Shown piece after piece: positions 47,706 through 59,935 of a DNA stretch of 64,000 nt. This stretch comes from Oopsacas minuta (Eukaryota; Porifera; Hexactinellida; Lyssacinosida; Leucopsacidae), in the NCBI GenBank assembly GCA_024704765.1, contig JAKMXF010000323.1, positions 62,001 to 126,000 on the forward strand. Direction: 5' to 3'. Below the pieces are notes generated by a model, which was not told the DNA's origin, ran no database searches, and was given only the letters and a program-made list of their open reading frames with translations. A program made the translations under genes and the position numbers. The stretch's first letter is position 1. Every line of letters begins with the position of its first letter.

Positions 47706-49554
47706 TAAGTCAGCCATTTTAGGACTGAGCCACTATATTTTGAAATAGTGGGAGTCGGCCTAGTAAAAAGGAAACAAAATATTTTGTATCATTGTGTAAT
47801 GTATTAGGTTATACACCACTACCATAGGGGATTGGACAAATATCCCTTTGATAGCCACAGTGGCTTATTTAAGCAACCCAGGTAGGTGACTCAATGTTCG
47901 TACTTAAGTTCGAACTTAAGCACGGACTAAATTCTCAATGACTACCAATCTTAGTAAATATCACATAATTTCAAAAACTTCCTAGTGATCACGACGTTAA
48001 TCCCCATACTAATCATGTTTTCGCTGATTTAACAAAATAAACTATTAGAATCGCTCTATAATTTCTCATAAACAATAAAATCAGAAGAAGATAATGCCTA
48101 CACAACAGGGAGCTATCGTCTCCTGACTGGAATCCATGTGCAAGTATTCCTTGGACAGGAACTATGAAACTGATACTGAAGACTTAGATCTTTTAGTTAC
48201 ATCCTTAACAATTGTAGACGTTATTAATGATGGACTCTTAGATATAGCTTACTTAGTAATTACTGGTAAACTCACATGATATTCTTGGGCTGAGCAATTA
48301 GGACTTATTGGACATTATAGGGGAGGATTTGTACCCTAGGAATCTCAAACAAGAGATTGTATATTACAGGAGTTGTTTTGAACGTAAAATACATTTCGTG
48401 CCTTAGATAAAGTTTATTGCAAAAGACTGAATTGGTGTAATTGATCCCCAAATAGATAGAGATAGTCTAGGACTTACAGAGGTATTAGGGATCGTTGAAA
48501 CCATGAAGTTTACCCAACTTCATATCCCTTGGTAGTTCCTAAAGATATGCAATGTTTTACAAAATACAAATATGAAGAACTTAAGCTAGATGAATGAATA
48601 TAATATTATTACTTGTTTCCCCCAGAACGCTTGATTGCTTAATTTGAGGTGATAGGCCACGGATATGTCTCAATACAGCAAAGGATGAGAAGCATGTCAT
48701 AAACACAGGGAGGAGACGAGAGGATAGAAGAAGTCCAAATATATTGATTGACGAAGGATATGCTGGTAGAGGTTTGAAAAAAGATCAAGAATATCAGAAA
48801 GAGCAACAAAATCAGTCTACAGTGGAACCTACATAAACTGGCACTCGTTGGGACATGAACATGTTTCTCTTTAGGAAATTTGTTGGCTTATGCAGGTTAG
48901 TTTGGATTGTCGCAAGATATATTAGAACAAAATCGTTGGAGTATAGAGGGCTTCCGGGTTATACAGGTGTACGTATATTCAGATTACACTGTAATTTTCA
49001 AATAATGAAGATCAAAATTGAATTTTGATAGAGTAAAGAGAGCAATTAAACAAAAGAGCAAAAAGCAAAAAATAGAATAAACAAGAATAAAAAATAGTGA
49101 CATGAATAGATTTGTAAAGTTATTAAGGCCAATAAGTATATTTTCTGCAGGAAAAGAATGATATGGTATTTTCCTATTCCCCAAGTTTGGCGCAAACGTT
49201 ACTAGTGGTATATGATGCACATACTTGTGTGCACAACAATGAAGTTGAAATACTAACTAAAATTATTATGATCTCTCAAATGAATTAGCATCAAATGTAA
49301 TAAAAGATATCAGATAGCCGCTGTAGTTTAAGGAAATTTAATTGATACAGTCTGACACGAAATTATTTACAATTATCAACTAACTATAATCCAATTTAGA
49401 TTGATTACTAAAGAAATTGACAATACATTTCTTGTGTAGAAGTCATAGATGTTACCTAAAACAATAATGTTACTAATAGTTAATCTTTTTCCCAGCAGAG
49501 GTAATTATCAGATCACACCCTTTTTTCATAGAACTTGTGAAGCTAGAAAGAAAA
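47706..49554. other. Spacer with unassigned coding-like fragments
   Basis: 48110-48800 has plus-strand fragments (NYETDTEDLDLLVTSLTIVD, RDSLGLTEVLGIVETMKFT) that read like protein but carry stops and match no family I know. The remainder shows nothing. Confidence 0.3.
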
Positions 49555-50450
49555 TCAGGTTCATACGTTTCCCACTGTGAATATATCATCCCCCTTCTTC
49601 CTCAATTGTTTTGGAGCGTTGAACATTATTCTGTGCTTCAGCACACCCCATAAATTCTGAATAAGGTTGAGATCCGGGCTATTGGGAGGCCAGTCTATGC
49701 GTCTAACATGGTGTATCTCTTTGAAGCACATGAAAACTTTTGATGTATGGATACTCGAAACATCTTCTTGCAATTTCCAGCCATTAGGGTTAATGTTTCT
49801 GCAGTCTGAAACAGAACTTCATTTAAAACATTACAATAATGTTCTGAATTTAAGCTATGCATGAACACCTTCACTGGGGTGGCACCTCGAGCAGAAATTC
49901 CTCCACAAATGTGTACTTTGGGAGTATGATGTGGAATGTTGAGGATTGGTCGTTCACCTCTTGTCCACATTCGAATTCTACCCAGATTTAGCCAGATAGA
50001 ACATTCATTCGTGAATATTATCTGTGCCAGTGAATATTCCAGTGTTTCTTGGCCCTATCGATACGTATTTTCTCATTCTGGAGAATGATTCCCGACCCAC
50101 TGATCGGAACTTTCTTAGAAAGTCCAATACTCTTTATTGTCCTCCGTACCGACTCTCTAGATTTATCTAAATCCTAAGTGACCTTAAATTCACCTACTAT
50201 CCTTCTTAGAGGTACTCGTCGATTTTTCGGAGCTTGGATGGAAGAGATAACTTGCTATTTTGGAAACTTTCATTGGTCTACCAGCTCCTTTTCGATGATT
50301 CAAAATTTTGGAATCTGACACTGTAGCTTTGACATTATACAAGCTATTCAAAGAAACCCAACATCGCTTTGCAATTGACTTTATAGTAAATGTTATCAAT
50401 TTTAAAAACTCCGAAACCTCTTGACATTTGGCTTGTTGCATAAATTTCGA
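49555..50450 (-). pseudogene. Tc1-like transposase relic
   Basis: Minus strand, from about 50441: MQQAKCQEVSEFLKLITFTI with a helix-turn-helix and HRKGAGRPMKVS (GRPR-like linker). 49970-49695: WTRGERPILNIPHHTPKVHI, CGGISARGATPVKVFMHS. 49773-49561: MQEDVSSIHTSKVFMCFKEI, with Glu in place of the usual second Asp (QQDNxxxHTS), then IDWPPNSPDLNLIQNLWGVL, where Gln replaces the catalytic Glu of NPIENLW. Frame changes and lost acidic residues mark it as dead. Confidence 0.8.
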
Positions 50451-51628
50451 AGAATTATGTTTTACCGCAGAATAGGGATAAAATGCTCAGTAATCACCAA
50501 GGATGACGCGACAAAATCAAAGAAATGATGTAAAAATCAAAAAAATTTGAAATAACAAAAATATGGATTATATTGTTCATGTAAGGTGATCAAGATATAT
50601 CAATTTCGTGGGTTTTGTAATATTATGGGTTCCTAAGAAACAATCTGAAAATTGTAAGTATTTTCGTGTCAGATTGAAATTACGAAATAAGAAATCGATA
50701 TATTTTTAGCGGGTTCTAAAGGTAAATAGATTCAAGGATTCATCTCAAAGTTATGATTCATAATAAATACATAAACAATCTTTTGATTCATACAAATATA
50801 GTTATATTCTGAAGTGATATAAATGTGACTCAAATTAGCGATCGAAGTGTCCCTAGATGAAAACAAACTTCACATTCGTATACTAATATGAATTTTATGA
50901 AAATAAATACTATGAACGTAAAAATTCGAATATCAATACACGATTACACATGCCTAACATTGGAGCAAAATTGTGAAAATATGAAAAATTCATTAGAATC
51001 TACATGAAGATCTGAAAATGTCAAAATTGGACCGTCATACTTGATTAATATCTAGCATCTTCTTGAAATAATTCCGAAATGCTGTGATTATATGATATAT
51101 TAATTACATATATGATCTTGGAATATGTGACGTTCAGACTCTAAGAGCATCAAATTTAACTCATTTTAGCCATTTGCCCATAATCACATGTTGGTCTCAA
51201 CTCTGGGAACCTCTTGAATATACATAGTAATGTTAATACATTACCATATAAAGTCATAAAAGTGCATAGTAAGGCCATATAAAATAATATACTTGTTTAT
51301 CATCCCCGTCCGCCGCATGTAATTTCACTCCCCGGCAAATTTTTTAATTTTAAAACATATCTTTCTATAATAATTATATTCGCGGATGAGCATCTTCGAA
51401 ATAAGCTAACTATCCAACACATACGCCCTTCGCTTGCTAGGTCGCTGAGCAGTGTGGCTAATTATGTGATTATTCGAAAATCCAAAAAGTTGGCAATAGT
51501 ACCATAATTTCGTCTGGTGTGAATTTCGTCCAAAACTCAAAACTGTCCGAGTCAGGGCCAAATATCCCACCCTATATGACAAAAATCAGCCCTGGGGTGT
51601 TCACTAAATTTTTATCATTCATATTTAA
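50451..51628. other. AT-rich spacer
   Basis: No gene recognised. About 51300-51330 and 51420-51600 are somewhat richer in G and C, with no motif. Confidence 0.35.
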
Positions 51629-51954
51629 ATTGTAGAATAATTCGATTATAGAGAGGAAGTGAATATTAGGTTTCCCATACGTATGCAGTGAAAGCTTAAT
51701 ACGAACACCAATGTACTGTACGGTTAAAATTTATTCGCTTTTCCGAAGTTCATAAACCGGAGTAATATCCATTGAAGTACGGTTGTAGGGACCTGATTAT
51801 ATACGAATATTGTTCATCTTATCAAAAATTCGTATTAACGAGATAGTTTAAATAAATTAGCAAAAATTACGCTAAGCAAAAAATAAAATATAATGCCGTC
51901 CCCCGCCCCTATTTCGCAGAAAAAATGGATGAGAAACAAGTAATTTATTTACAT
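51629..51954. repeat. Dispersed 320-bp repeat, copy 2
   Basis: Inverted relative to copy 1 at 10967-11290 and similar throughout. Shared ends are ATTGTA...TTATAG on the left and CTTATTTT-rich sequence up to GAGAAACAAGTAATTTATTT on the right. Confidence 0.75.
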
Positions 51955-54640
51955 CGCCTAATGTAAAAAAGATTAATACATACATAATTAACTCTTTATG
52001 AGCCAGTTTGTGCACCTCACATATGGAAAATGTAAGGTACACATAAATAGCTCACAAAGAGTATATACGCGAAATTTGATGTCTGTTTTACTTAAGACAT
52101 GAATTCTATGAATCAAATAACTATTGAAGAAGTTTTCAACGAGATAAGATTGATAGATTTGAAAATGATTATCGAATGTCACTAAGAACTATTGAAATTG
52201 TCACTATTTTTAAGATGGCACAGACAAGTGGCATAATTGATAATTATCAACATAAGAATGCTATCAGATACCAAAGAATCGACAATGAACATTTCTTAAT
52301 GCAGAATAGGAATCTAAAATCAAAAATGCAATATCTCAAAAGAAATGGATATTCATTGTTTCTGAATGAAAATGTGTAATGAAAACTAGCATAAATGTTC
52401 TAAACAAGATATACCTATTTCGCCCAATAGAAAGGTAGTAATGTGAAGTATGTCATTTCCGAGACAAAATATAGCAAATTATCGAAAAGATGTCACAAAA
52501 AGTTCTGAAAATTACTAATTTGATTTCTATATGATGGGACCTTGCCCATGACTTCCAAGGTTTTGTCAGAAAACGTCTAAAGTCCAGAAACAGGTGTATG
52601 CAGTTGGAAATTTAGTCTAGAAACATAATAGTAAAATAAAATTGATGCTCAAACTAAATAGAAAAACTTGGACAAGTTAACAAATCAACCATGGGAAGGC
52701 TTGAAACTAGAATTACAGGTTTGCCAATTCGAATGCTCCCCGAACTGTGAAAAGAGCTTATAAAGGTTTCTATAGTATTGTACTTGAAGACAGCGGTTCC
52801 CGTTGAATATGCAATGCATGAACACTACATAGGGATTTTGCAGTTACTAGCTACAATAGTGCTATAGTGTAAAATGCTCCCCAAGTATTGCACGAGCTCC
52901 AAGTAGAGTATAATCATCTAATGTATTGGAGTAGAGATACACGGAATGGATCGGCAACGATATTTCTTTCTAACACTAATCATAAATCGTACACATGATT
53001 AAATTTCAGTTGATTCTTCCCTGTGAATTCCAAATCCAAGATGTATCCTTGAAATCACTATTATGTGCGGTAACATCCTCACAAATTTCACAAAACTGCG
53101 GTGTTGTGGAGAGAGGGATAATCCCGAGCTCACTAGCAATTTCTAATCTGATGAATGATAGGTTCGTACATTCGACTAATAACATTTACCCATATATACT
53201 GCAGTGAATTTCTGGGAGGTTCGAATAAGGAGCCATCTCTAGCTGAGAATGATCAAAGTTGAGATAACAGATACAAGTGTTGTTATAACATATACTGTTT
53301 GATGGATTGATAAGTACAACATATACTCTCGACATTACGATAAGTTCGGAGCTCAAGGAATTCATTATTAGTATGATAGGGTACATTGAAATAATCAAGC
53401 CCCCAATTCTGTTAAAATAATGGAATAATTATTGAACACGGTAAAATGTTATAAGAAATAATTCAATATAGAAGTCTTAGTTAAAGTAAAGTTCAAAATA
53501 ATGAAAATTCTTCGATATTGATGATTTTCTTGATAAATCATGATTAAAATCAACCCTGCTTTAAAAAAGTCTACATTTCTAATATTATCTTAAAGAGCCC
53601 TTGTTATCCGAATTCTTACCTTGATATGATATCATAAAATCGCTCAATGCGCATAGGTACAGTTGTTACCCCAGGGCACTGATCAGAATGAACACCTTAG
53701 AAATGCAGTATATGGATGCGTTGTATGTTGTAAAATACGCAAGGGAAAATACACTGCAGGCCATGACTCGTGTAAGTATGTAGGTTCGCGCTCGCCCTGC
53801 CCATTAAACTAGTTTGATCCGCCCAGCCATATAAATTCGGCTGGAGTGGGCAGGTTAATCCAGCATTTGCTTTGGGGAAGTTATTATTATGGGGAGGCTT
53901 TATATGCCAAAATATTTTCTAGTTTAATTTCTGTATTCAACAATACACAAGATTTAAGCAGGAACCTTACAGTACTATCCTACGGTTCTTTTGTCCTTGA
54001 TAATGATCAACAATTTCCTCCCGCAAAGAGCGATTCTTGAATTGTACCAGAATTATCCCCGAAACAATTTCCAATCTGTTTCAGTTTCCTCTCCATCAAT
54101 GTATCTTGTGATATACCATTATCACCACAAAAGTTGACATTTTGTACAACTCTATGGTAACTTCATCATTGCCATACCATAAGAGTTAGGGAGATGGAGA
54201 GGGTCCAAAACGAAAATAAAAGAGAATAGATCAGTGACTCCATCATATTTCTAACAAGCACAAACTCCGAACTATTACTGAGATGCTACATCGGTGGATT
54301 CATCTGCCATCAAAGGATAATAAGGACTAGCTTTGAGACTAGAAAGTATTGTTCCTCTAGAGTATTGATAACACAGGTCAACAAGGTTTTCATCCAGATC
54401 AGATATGATGTTTCTAACTTGATTTTGTGTCCTGATTTCAAATCTTCTCACCGCTTTTATCTACCACATAGAGCCCTTTCATAAATCCAACTATATTATT
54501 CTATTATTTTCAATAACATAATTCCAAATATTTTAAAATTTCACAATAGCAAAGTAACACAATTTGTATTTTAATGCAATATTTCCCATTTTACTAGCTC
54601 TATTTTTCTCTTTTTTGATTCAATCAATCTGGTGTCTCCT
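51955..54640. other. AT-rich intergenic DNA
   Basis: ORFs here are at most 70 aa and show no motif. No terminal repeats or RNA genes seen. Confidence 0.35.
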
Positions 54641-55385
54641 ATTGCATCGTAGATGTATCACTACGCCAGACAGTTTTCGCTATGTTTGTGGATCCTTTGT
54701 TTAAAATCACAACAACGTGCCATAACAAATGACCTCCAGAGAATAGATAGCCAGCATTTTGATTGTCCTTTAGGTGATATCGATTCATCGAAACGTAGCA
54801 TGAAAGACGATTTATTGCATAACGGAATTAAAAATCCTGCAATTCTAATTGCTCACTCTGTACATGTTGAAGAGTCCTAGATAAACCTGGAAGAGGTTTG
54901 TTGCGATCAAATATAGGACACATAGGTGGAATATGTGTTGGGATCTTAAGGTCATCAGTCTGTTAATGGGATTGTAACAAGGATTTATCAAATATTGTTG
55001 ATTTCTTTGTTTATGGAACAGTCGTGCAACAATAGATCATTACAAAAAACGTGATTGGCCAAAGAGAACAGATTTTTAAGTAGGAACATCCAATATTGAA
55101 TATACACCATTAGTAGATCCAAATAATATCTTTTTTTGCACTACTTCATATAAAACTCGGATTGATGAAAACTTTCGTCAAAACAATGGTTAAACAAATC
55201 CTACGGGTTTCGCTATATTGTTGAGAAATTTCCTAAACTAAGTGTTGCTAAGCTTAAAGAGGGTGTATCTATCGGACCACAAATTAGGGAAGTTCTGAAG
55301 GATGAAGAGTTTGACAATATACTTTCCGATAAGTAATTCCCTGCTTGGAAATCTTTCAAAGGGATTTGTGAAAACTGTTTAGATA

Positions 55386-56698
55386 ATGCAACGGTTGTTC
55401 AATAAATAATGAGACTTTTCATAATTGATATAGTAAACCTATACATATCATAATTGATTATCAAATGTTTCAATAAATTCTCCCTTTAACTTTATATATC
55501 GTTTCCATCGTTCTGGTATCTTTTCAAGCCCAGTGGTGTAGAATTCTTTAGGAGTCCCTTTTCCCATTGTTTTCTTTCATACTCCAGCCGTTTGAAATCC
55601 TCAAATCTCTTCCATCGAAGAGGTGTCTTCATTTCTCCAAACAGCCAATAGTCGCTGGGAGCTAGGTCTGGACTATACGGGGGATGAAGAAGGCATTCGA
55701 ATCCTAAGTCGTTTATTGCAGCCATTGCCTTGGAGCTTACATGGCGGCCTTGCGTTGTCATGTTGCAGCAATAGGCCATATGTCAACTTGCCTCGCCTCT
55801 CACATTTATCCACTTGACGCAATTCTTTCAATTCGTCAACGTAATAATCACTGTTTATGGATGTCTTCTCAGGCAATCAGTCAAGGTGCATAATTCCTTC
55901 CCTATCCCAAATTCTGTTGCCATTCTCTTCCCTGCTGATTTTGCGCCTATACTTTGATGGCTACAGGTTCATCACGTCTCTTCCACTGCTTCGATTGAGT
56001 TTTGCTCTTTGGTTCATAATAATGAAACCAAGTTTCATCCCCCGTTACTATACGATCCAAAAAGTCTTCCTCTGCCTTGTATCTTGAAAGTAATTCTTTG
56101 CTTACTCTGACCTTTTCGTATTTTTGTTCTTTTGAAAGAAGTTTTGGGCCCAACGCGGAGTTACCTTTGACATTTCCAGATCTTCAGTGATAATCGAGTG
56201 TAGTGTGGCTTTTGATATACCTACCCTCTCTTCTAACTCTCGCAAGAGTATTCGCCTGTCCTTGCCAAAATTGTTTGGACCCTCTCGATATTATTGCGGA
56301 TTTTTGAGGAAGTTGGACGACCTGGACGAGGGTCATCGTGGAATTCCTCATCGACATTATCAAAATGATCGATCCATCTATATATGGTGGCTTTCGAAGG
56401 ACATTCATCACCGAAAATATCCTGAATTTCACGAAGAATGCATGAGCCAGTCTTCCCCGTTTCCACAGGCACTAAATTATTTGTCATTTTCCTTCTTTGT
56501 TATAATCTAACAGTTGAAAAAACTAGCCTTACAAATGAAAATTCATAGTGAAGAATATGCTAGTACGTAGAGTAAAGAGTATATTGCATCGAAGTTAAAC
56601 TATCAGGTTAGGCTTGTAATTTGATATTAGGCTTAGAGTTGTATTAACTAGAATATGAATGTGATACATTAGTCTCAATACTTATTAAACAACCCTTG
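55386..56698 (-). mobile_element. Mariner element inserted in FCYICGE copy 2
   Basis: The left end contains GGTTGTTCAATAAATAATGAGAC. The inverted right end contains GGGTTGTTTAATAAGTATTGAGAC. TA lies at 55384-55385 and 56699-56700. The element splits the family protein at its NFLGN-like region, with upstream and downstream parts on the plus strand. End positions are accurate to a few bases. Confidence 0.8.
55492..56487 (-). pseudogene. Mariner transposase relic (DD34D)
   Basis: Minus strand from 56487: MTNNLVPVETGKTGSCILRE, CPSKATIYRWIDHFDNVDEE and PRPGRPTSSKIRNNIERVQ. After a frame change, 56153-55947 encodes MGPKLLSKEQKYEKVRVSKE, RYKAEEDFLDRIVTGDETWF (first Asp) and HYYEPKSKTQSKQW. 55876-55673 holds YGLLLQHDNARPPCKLQG (second Asp). 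55779-55492 encodes LHPPYSPDLAPSDYWLFGEM (third Asp) and GLKRYQNDGNDI. All three catalytic acids are still readable, but three frame changes and an in-frame stop after EPVAIKV break the gene. Confidence 0.88.
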
Positions 56699-57245
56699 TA
56701 TGAAGTCAACAGAGCATATAGAGGGAGTAAAAAACTTAATTCAATCATATGAAAACATGAGATACCGTATGTTATTGAAATTACACTTGTTGCACACCCG
56801 TCTTGATCTTTTTCAGAAAACCTTGATGCTGTAAGCGATGAACAGGGCGAACGGTTTCACCAAGACATTCTCAGAATGAAAATAGATATCAAGGTTTCTG
56901 GAATGACAGTATGATGGCGGACTATTGTTGGGTGTTATACAGAGATAAACCCAATAGAGTTACAAAAGACATTTTTACTCTCAATGTTTTTGACGTATTA
57001 AATATTTTTCTGTTTGTTTATTCAATTTATATATCCCACAAATGTGAAAGTTATTAAATTTCCTATTGCAAGATAGTTAGATCCTAATATGATATTGAAT
57101 GAATTATTGAATTATTCGCATTGAGACTTTAATAACAAGTAACATTAGTTAGCTAGACAACTTTTAGCATTAATTAAGTATAATTATATATGTGATATTT
57201 CGAATTGAATTCGAAAATTTCAAGCTAGAATATAAAACATGTATA

Positions 57246-58551
57246 TAGGGTGTCTAATATGTTCTGTTATATATAAATTCCCCAATAATTTCAAATTTAT
57301 CCATTGCAAAGCCATGAAAACTCCTATTTTCTTAGGACTTATGTTCTTAATAAACATTACAAATATCATCCAATATAGCCTCCCTTTTTATGAATTACGG
57401 AAGTTAGTCTACCCCGAAACTGATGGACACTTTTGGCAGCTCCTCCGGTGGGATTTCTGCTATTCACTCGACAAATTAACTTTGAGGGACTCCAAACTCT
57501 TGTGAGATTTCGCACAGGCACTGCTCTCCAAGTTTGCACAAACAGAATAGTTGAGTAGGTTTAAATCTGGGCTTGATGGTGGCAATTCATCCTTATTTAT
57601 GAAATCGATATTTTGCTCTCGGAAGCAAGCGTGGGATACTTTCGAAGCATGTGCAGGCGCAGAGTCTTGTTGGTAACTCCAAGGATGGTTTTGAAAGAGC
57701 TTCACACCAACAGACACAATTTCAGGCTCCAAGACCAGCTCTCTGTACGTCTGGGAGTTTATTTTCACTCCTCGGAGGACAAAAATCAGGTTTGTTCGTG
57801 AGTCTGCTGACACTCCCGCTCATACCATGAGAGAAAGAAACTTCTGGACTCTATCAATGTTCTTGATGCTATCTGGGATATCCTGATTTCGAGAAGCAAG
57901 AATACGGTCGTTTTGACGATTGCTTGCCTCCTCAACGGTGAACAGCTTCTCATCTGAGAAGAGAATCTGATCTTCAGTCCCAGGAGCGAATCGGGCTTTT
58001 AGTTGTATGCATCTTTCGAGTCGCTTACGGCGTATGGAGTCGTTAAGATGGTGTACGTTTTTCCTCTTATAGGACTTCATTTCTAGGTCCCCTACAACCA
58101 ATTTCCGCATCGTTTCCTGATTGACACAGAATTCACGAAGCATTTTTCGCATTGAACGCCCGGGATTGGTCAGGATTCGACATCTAACACTATTCTTCAG
58201 GGCTGGTATGCGAGCGGATCTTGGGCGACCAACTCGTTTCCTATCAGACACGCTCCCAATCTCTATAATCGTTTTATTGTGCGATAGATCAACATGGGAT
58301 TGACTTTATCATTTTCTAGCCTTTTGAGAATTTCACTGTTGCTAAACCCAGATTCGTGAAAAATGACAATTTTTGAACGAATTTCTTCTAACATGATTTG
58401 CTGGGAAATCATCAACATGAATGATATATACTTGGTATAATTCGAAAGAGCGCCAAAATGCAACCGGGAAATCTAGAAGATTACTTCATAAGTATATTAA
58501 TAGCTACTGTCTAAGGCGCAAAAAGTACAACAGAACTTATTAGACAACCTG
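57246..58551 (-). mobile_element. Tc1/mariner-type element, about 1306 bp
   Basis: The left end TAGGGTGTCTAATATGTTCT and the inverted right end CAGGTTGTCTAATAAGTTCT match. TA flanks it (57244-57245 and 58552-58553). Length is almost the same as that of the 28241-29544 element, and the encoded proteins share motifs, so the two belong to related families. Confidence 0.85.
57460..58420 (-). pseudogene. Tc1/mariner-family transposase, one stop in main frame
   Basis: Minus strand. About 58410-58263: IMLEEIRSKIVIFHESGFSN then SEILKRLENDKVNP (helix-turn-helix). 58251-57820: MSDRKRVGRPRSARIPALKN, MRKMLREFCVNQETMRKLVV and EDQILFSDEKLFTVEEASNR (first Asp). A TGA at about 57820 follows, then the same frame continues 57813-57460 with HPWSYQQDSAPAHASKVSHA (second Asp) and LPPSSPDLNLLNYSVCANLE. 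In the last block Asn replaces the acidic residue of NPMDYSVW. One frame break near 58255-58265 separates the N-terminus. Less damaged than most mariners here but not functional. Confidence 0.88.
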
Positions 58552-58599
58552 TACGTGTTAGAGAGGAATGAATTGCAGATTTGAAATCAGCTCATAAAA

Positions 58600-59170
58600 T
58601 TAGTCTAGAAAAATACACATTTTTGCATGATGAGAATAATAAGTGAAAATTTATTGACCTGTGTAATACTTGAAAGTTCTACAATTGTGACATACGGAGC
58701 ATTGGTTTCATTGACTGAATATGTTGCTCCGAGTGCTTCTAACTTAATATCTCCATTTCAATCTGCAACATAAAATAGCTTAAAATGTAGTAGTATGGGA
58801 TGTGATTCTTAACAAAGAAATTCATCAAGTTAATAATACCATAACCCGTAGTTCTCTTGATTGCGCAGGTGCATGTCCATATGTTATGCAAACTTTACAT
58901 ACAATACCATTGATAACTGAATCATAGCCCATCCAATTATAACTTTTCTTCAATGCAGGATTACCTGTTAGATTGTCTTTGTATGATGGGATATTTTAAC
59001 AATCTTCTTTGGTGGCTGTAATTCCGAGTCAGAATCATTAGGGCTAGAAGAATCATCAATAGTATTTATAGTTTCCCCAGAAGAAATTGTAAAGAGAACA
59101 AGAAAGATTGTCAAAGGAATTAATGAAATAATAGTCTGAAAATACTTTGATTCTTTATTCATGTGCTAAT
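58600..59170 (-). pseudogene. TTF/BED-like zinc-finger fragment (hAT-type?)
   Basis: The minus-strand ORF 59162-58968 starts MNKESKYFQTIISLIPLTIF, whose hydrophobic start mimics a signal peptide, and ends SELQPPKKIVKISHHTKTI. In a shifted frame the next part reads NPALKKSYNWMGYDSVINGI then VCKVCITYGHAPAQSREL (about 58950-58850). That resembles the TTF-type or CCHH N-terminal finger of hAT-derived proteins, where W.xY precedes CxxC. A further open segment at about 58770-58680 encodes LEALGATYSVNETNAPYVTI. The parts cannot be joined without frame changes. The link to hAT is tentative. Confidence 0.4.
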
Positions 59171-59935
59171 TATATATAAGAACGTGGATAACCAATATAA
59201 AGTATCATTTGAAAATGAAATTTTAGATGGGTCCCTTTCTAATAATATGAAAGGAGAGTGTCGCTATTTGAATAATGATATTACAGATATAATAGTGATT
59301 TCGTCTCATTCAATGAATCAGCATACAGTGTATAGCATTAGTTGAGAAAACGAAGGTTGCACAATATTTTGGGAAACTGAAAGGTTAGGGGGAGAAGCTT
59401 CCCTCCATCCCCCTATTAGATTGAACCCTGGGTGTAATGGCCAAGTGCGGGTCAGTGGTGATTATCCAAAATCCGAGACGGAAAAACATGATAGAAGCAT
59501 ACCCAAGGAGCAGGAAAATTGTTTCGAAAGCAAATAACCCGACCATTGTTAACCGGACTACAAGGATCAATGTCTAGAGTTTTTGAAAATTATACAACTT
59601 ACAAATACTCTATCGTTAAAACGATGATCCATACTGCAGGTTAATGTAAGAGCCGAACTAAGTGAGAGGATAGAAGACATTAGGCAGACATTAGTTTTAG
59701 GTGGTCGGAAAATTACACGGATATACTGTAGGTGTATATAACACAGGTCAACAAAAAAATATTTCTATTTCTTGGCTCAGATTGTTGGAGTGTTTTAGGG
59801 AATATCGGGGTTGCTGAATCCGAAAAATACCATTAGTTTTGCTGAAATGGCTCTAGTTTTCTAGATATTAACCAAACGCAAATTTTAAGGTAATACTACA
59901 AATATTCTCGGTTTGTTATATCAACATTTACAACT
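59171..59935. other. Spacer
   Basis: No gene recognised. A tRNA was considered near 59400-59580 but no cloverleaf could be formed. Confidence 0.35.

Larger units (their letters stand above)
54645..57000 (+). pseudogene. FCYICGE/SDEHGERFHQDI family protein, copy 2
   Basis: 54645-54735 encodes TPDSFRYVCGSFVLKSQQRA, the Cys-rich N-terminus. 54775-54880 encodes DIDSSKRSMKDDLLHNGIKN and ILIAHSVHVEES. 55035-55130 encodes HYKKRDWPKRTDF and EYTPLVDPNNI. About 55195-55400 encodes NPTGFAILLRNFPKLSVAKL, KEGVSIGPQIREVLKDEEF and WKSFKGICENCLDN. The frame is cut at about 55385 by the mariner at 55386-56698. 56810-56990 gives FSENLDAVSDEQGERFHQDI and SMMADYCWVLYRDKPNRV. The order equals that of copy 1 at 15321-16481. 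There is an internal deletion of the central part, and frames are broken. Function unknown. Confidence 0.75.

Noticed and set aside
58968-59162. Small secreted peptide (hydrophobic start, 64 aa).
   Set aside because: The frame continues, after a shift, into a zinc-finger fragment, so it reads better as decayed element coding sequence.
59400-59580. Possible tRNA-like sequence (GGTGTAATGGCCAAGTGCGG, TTCGAAAGC).
   Set aside because: No acceptor stem or cloverleaf could be formed.
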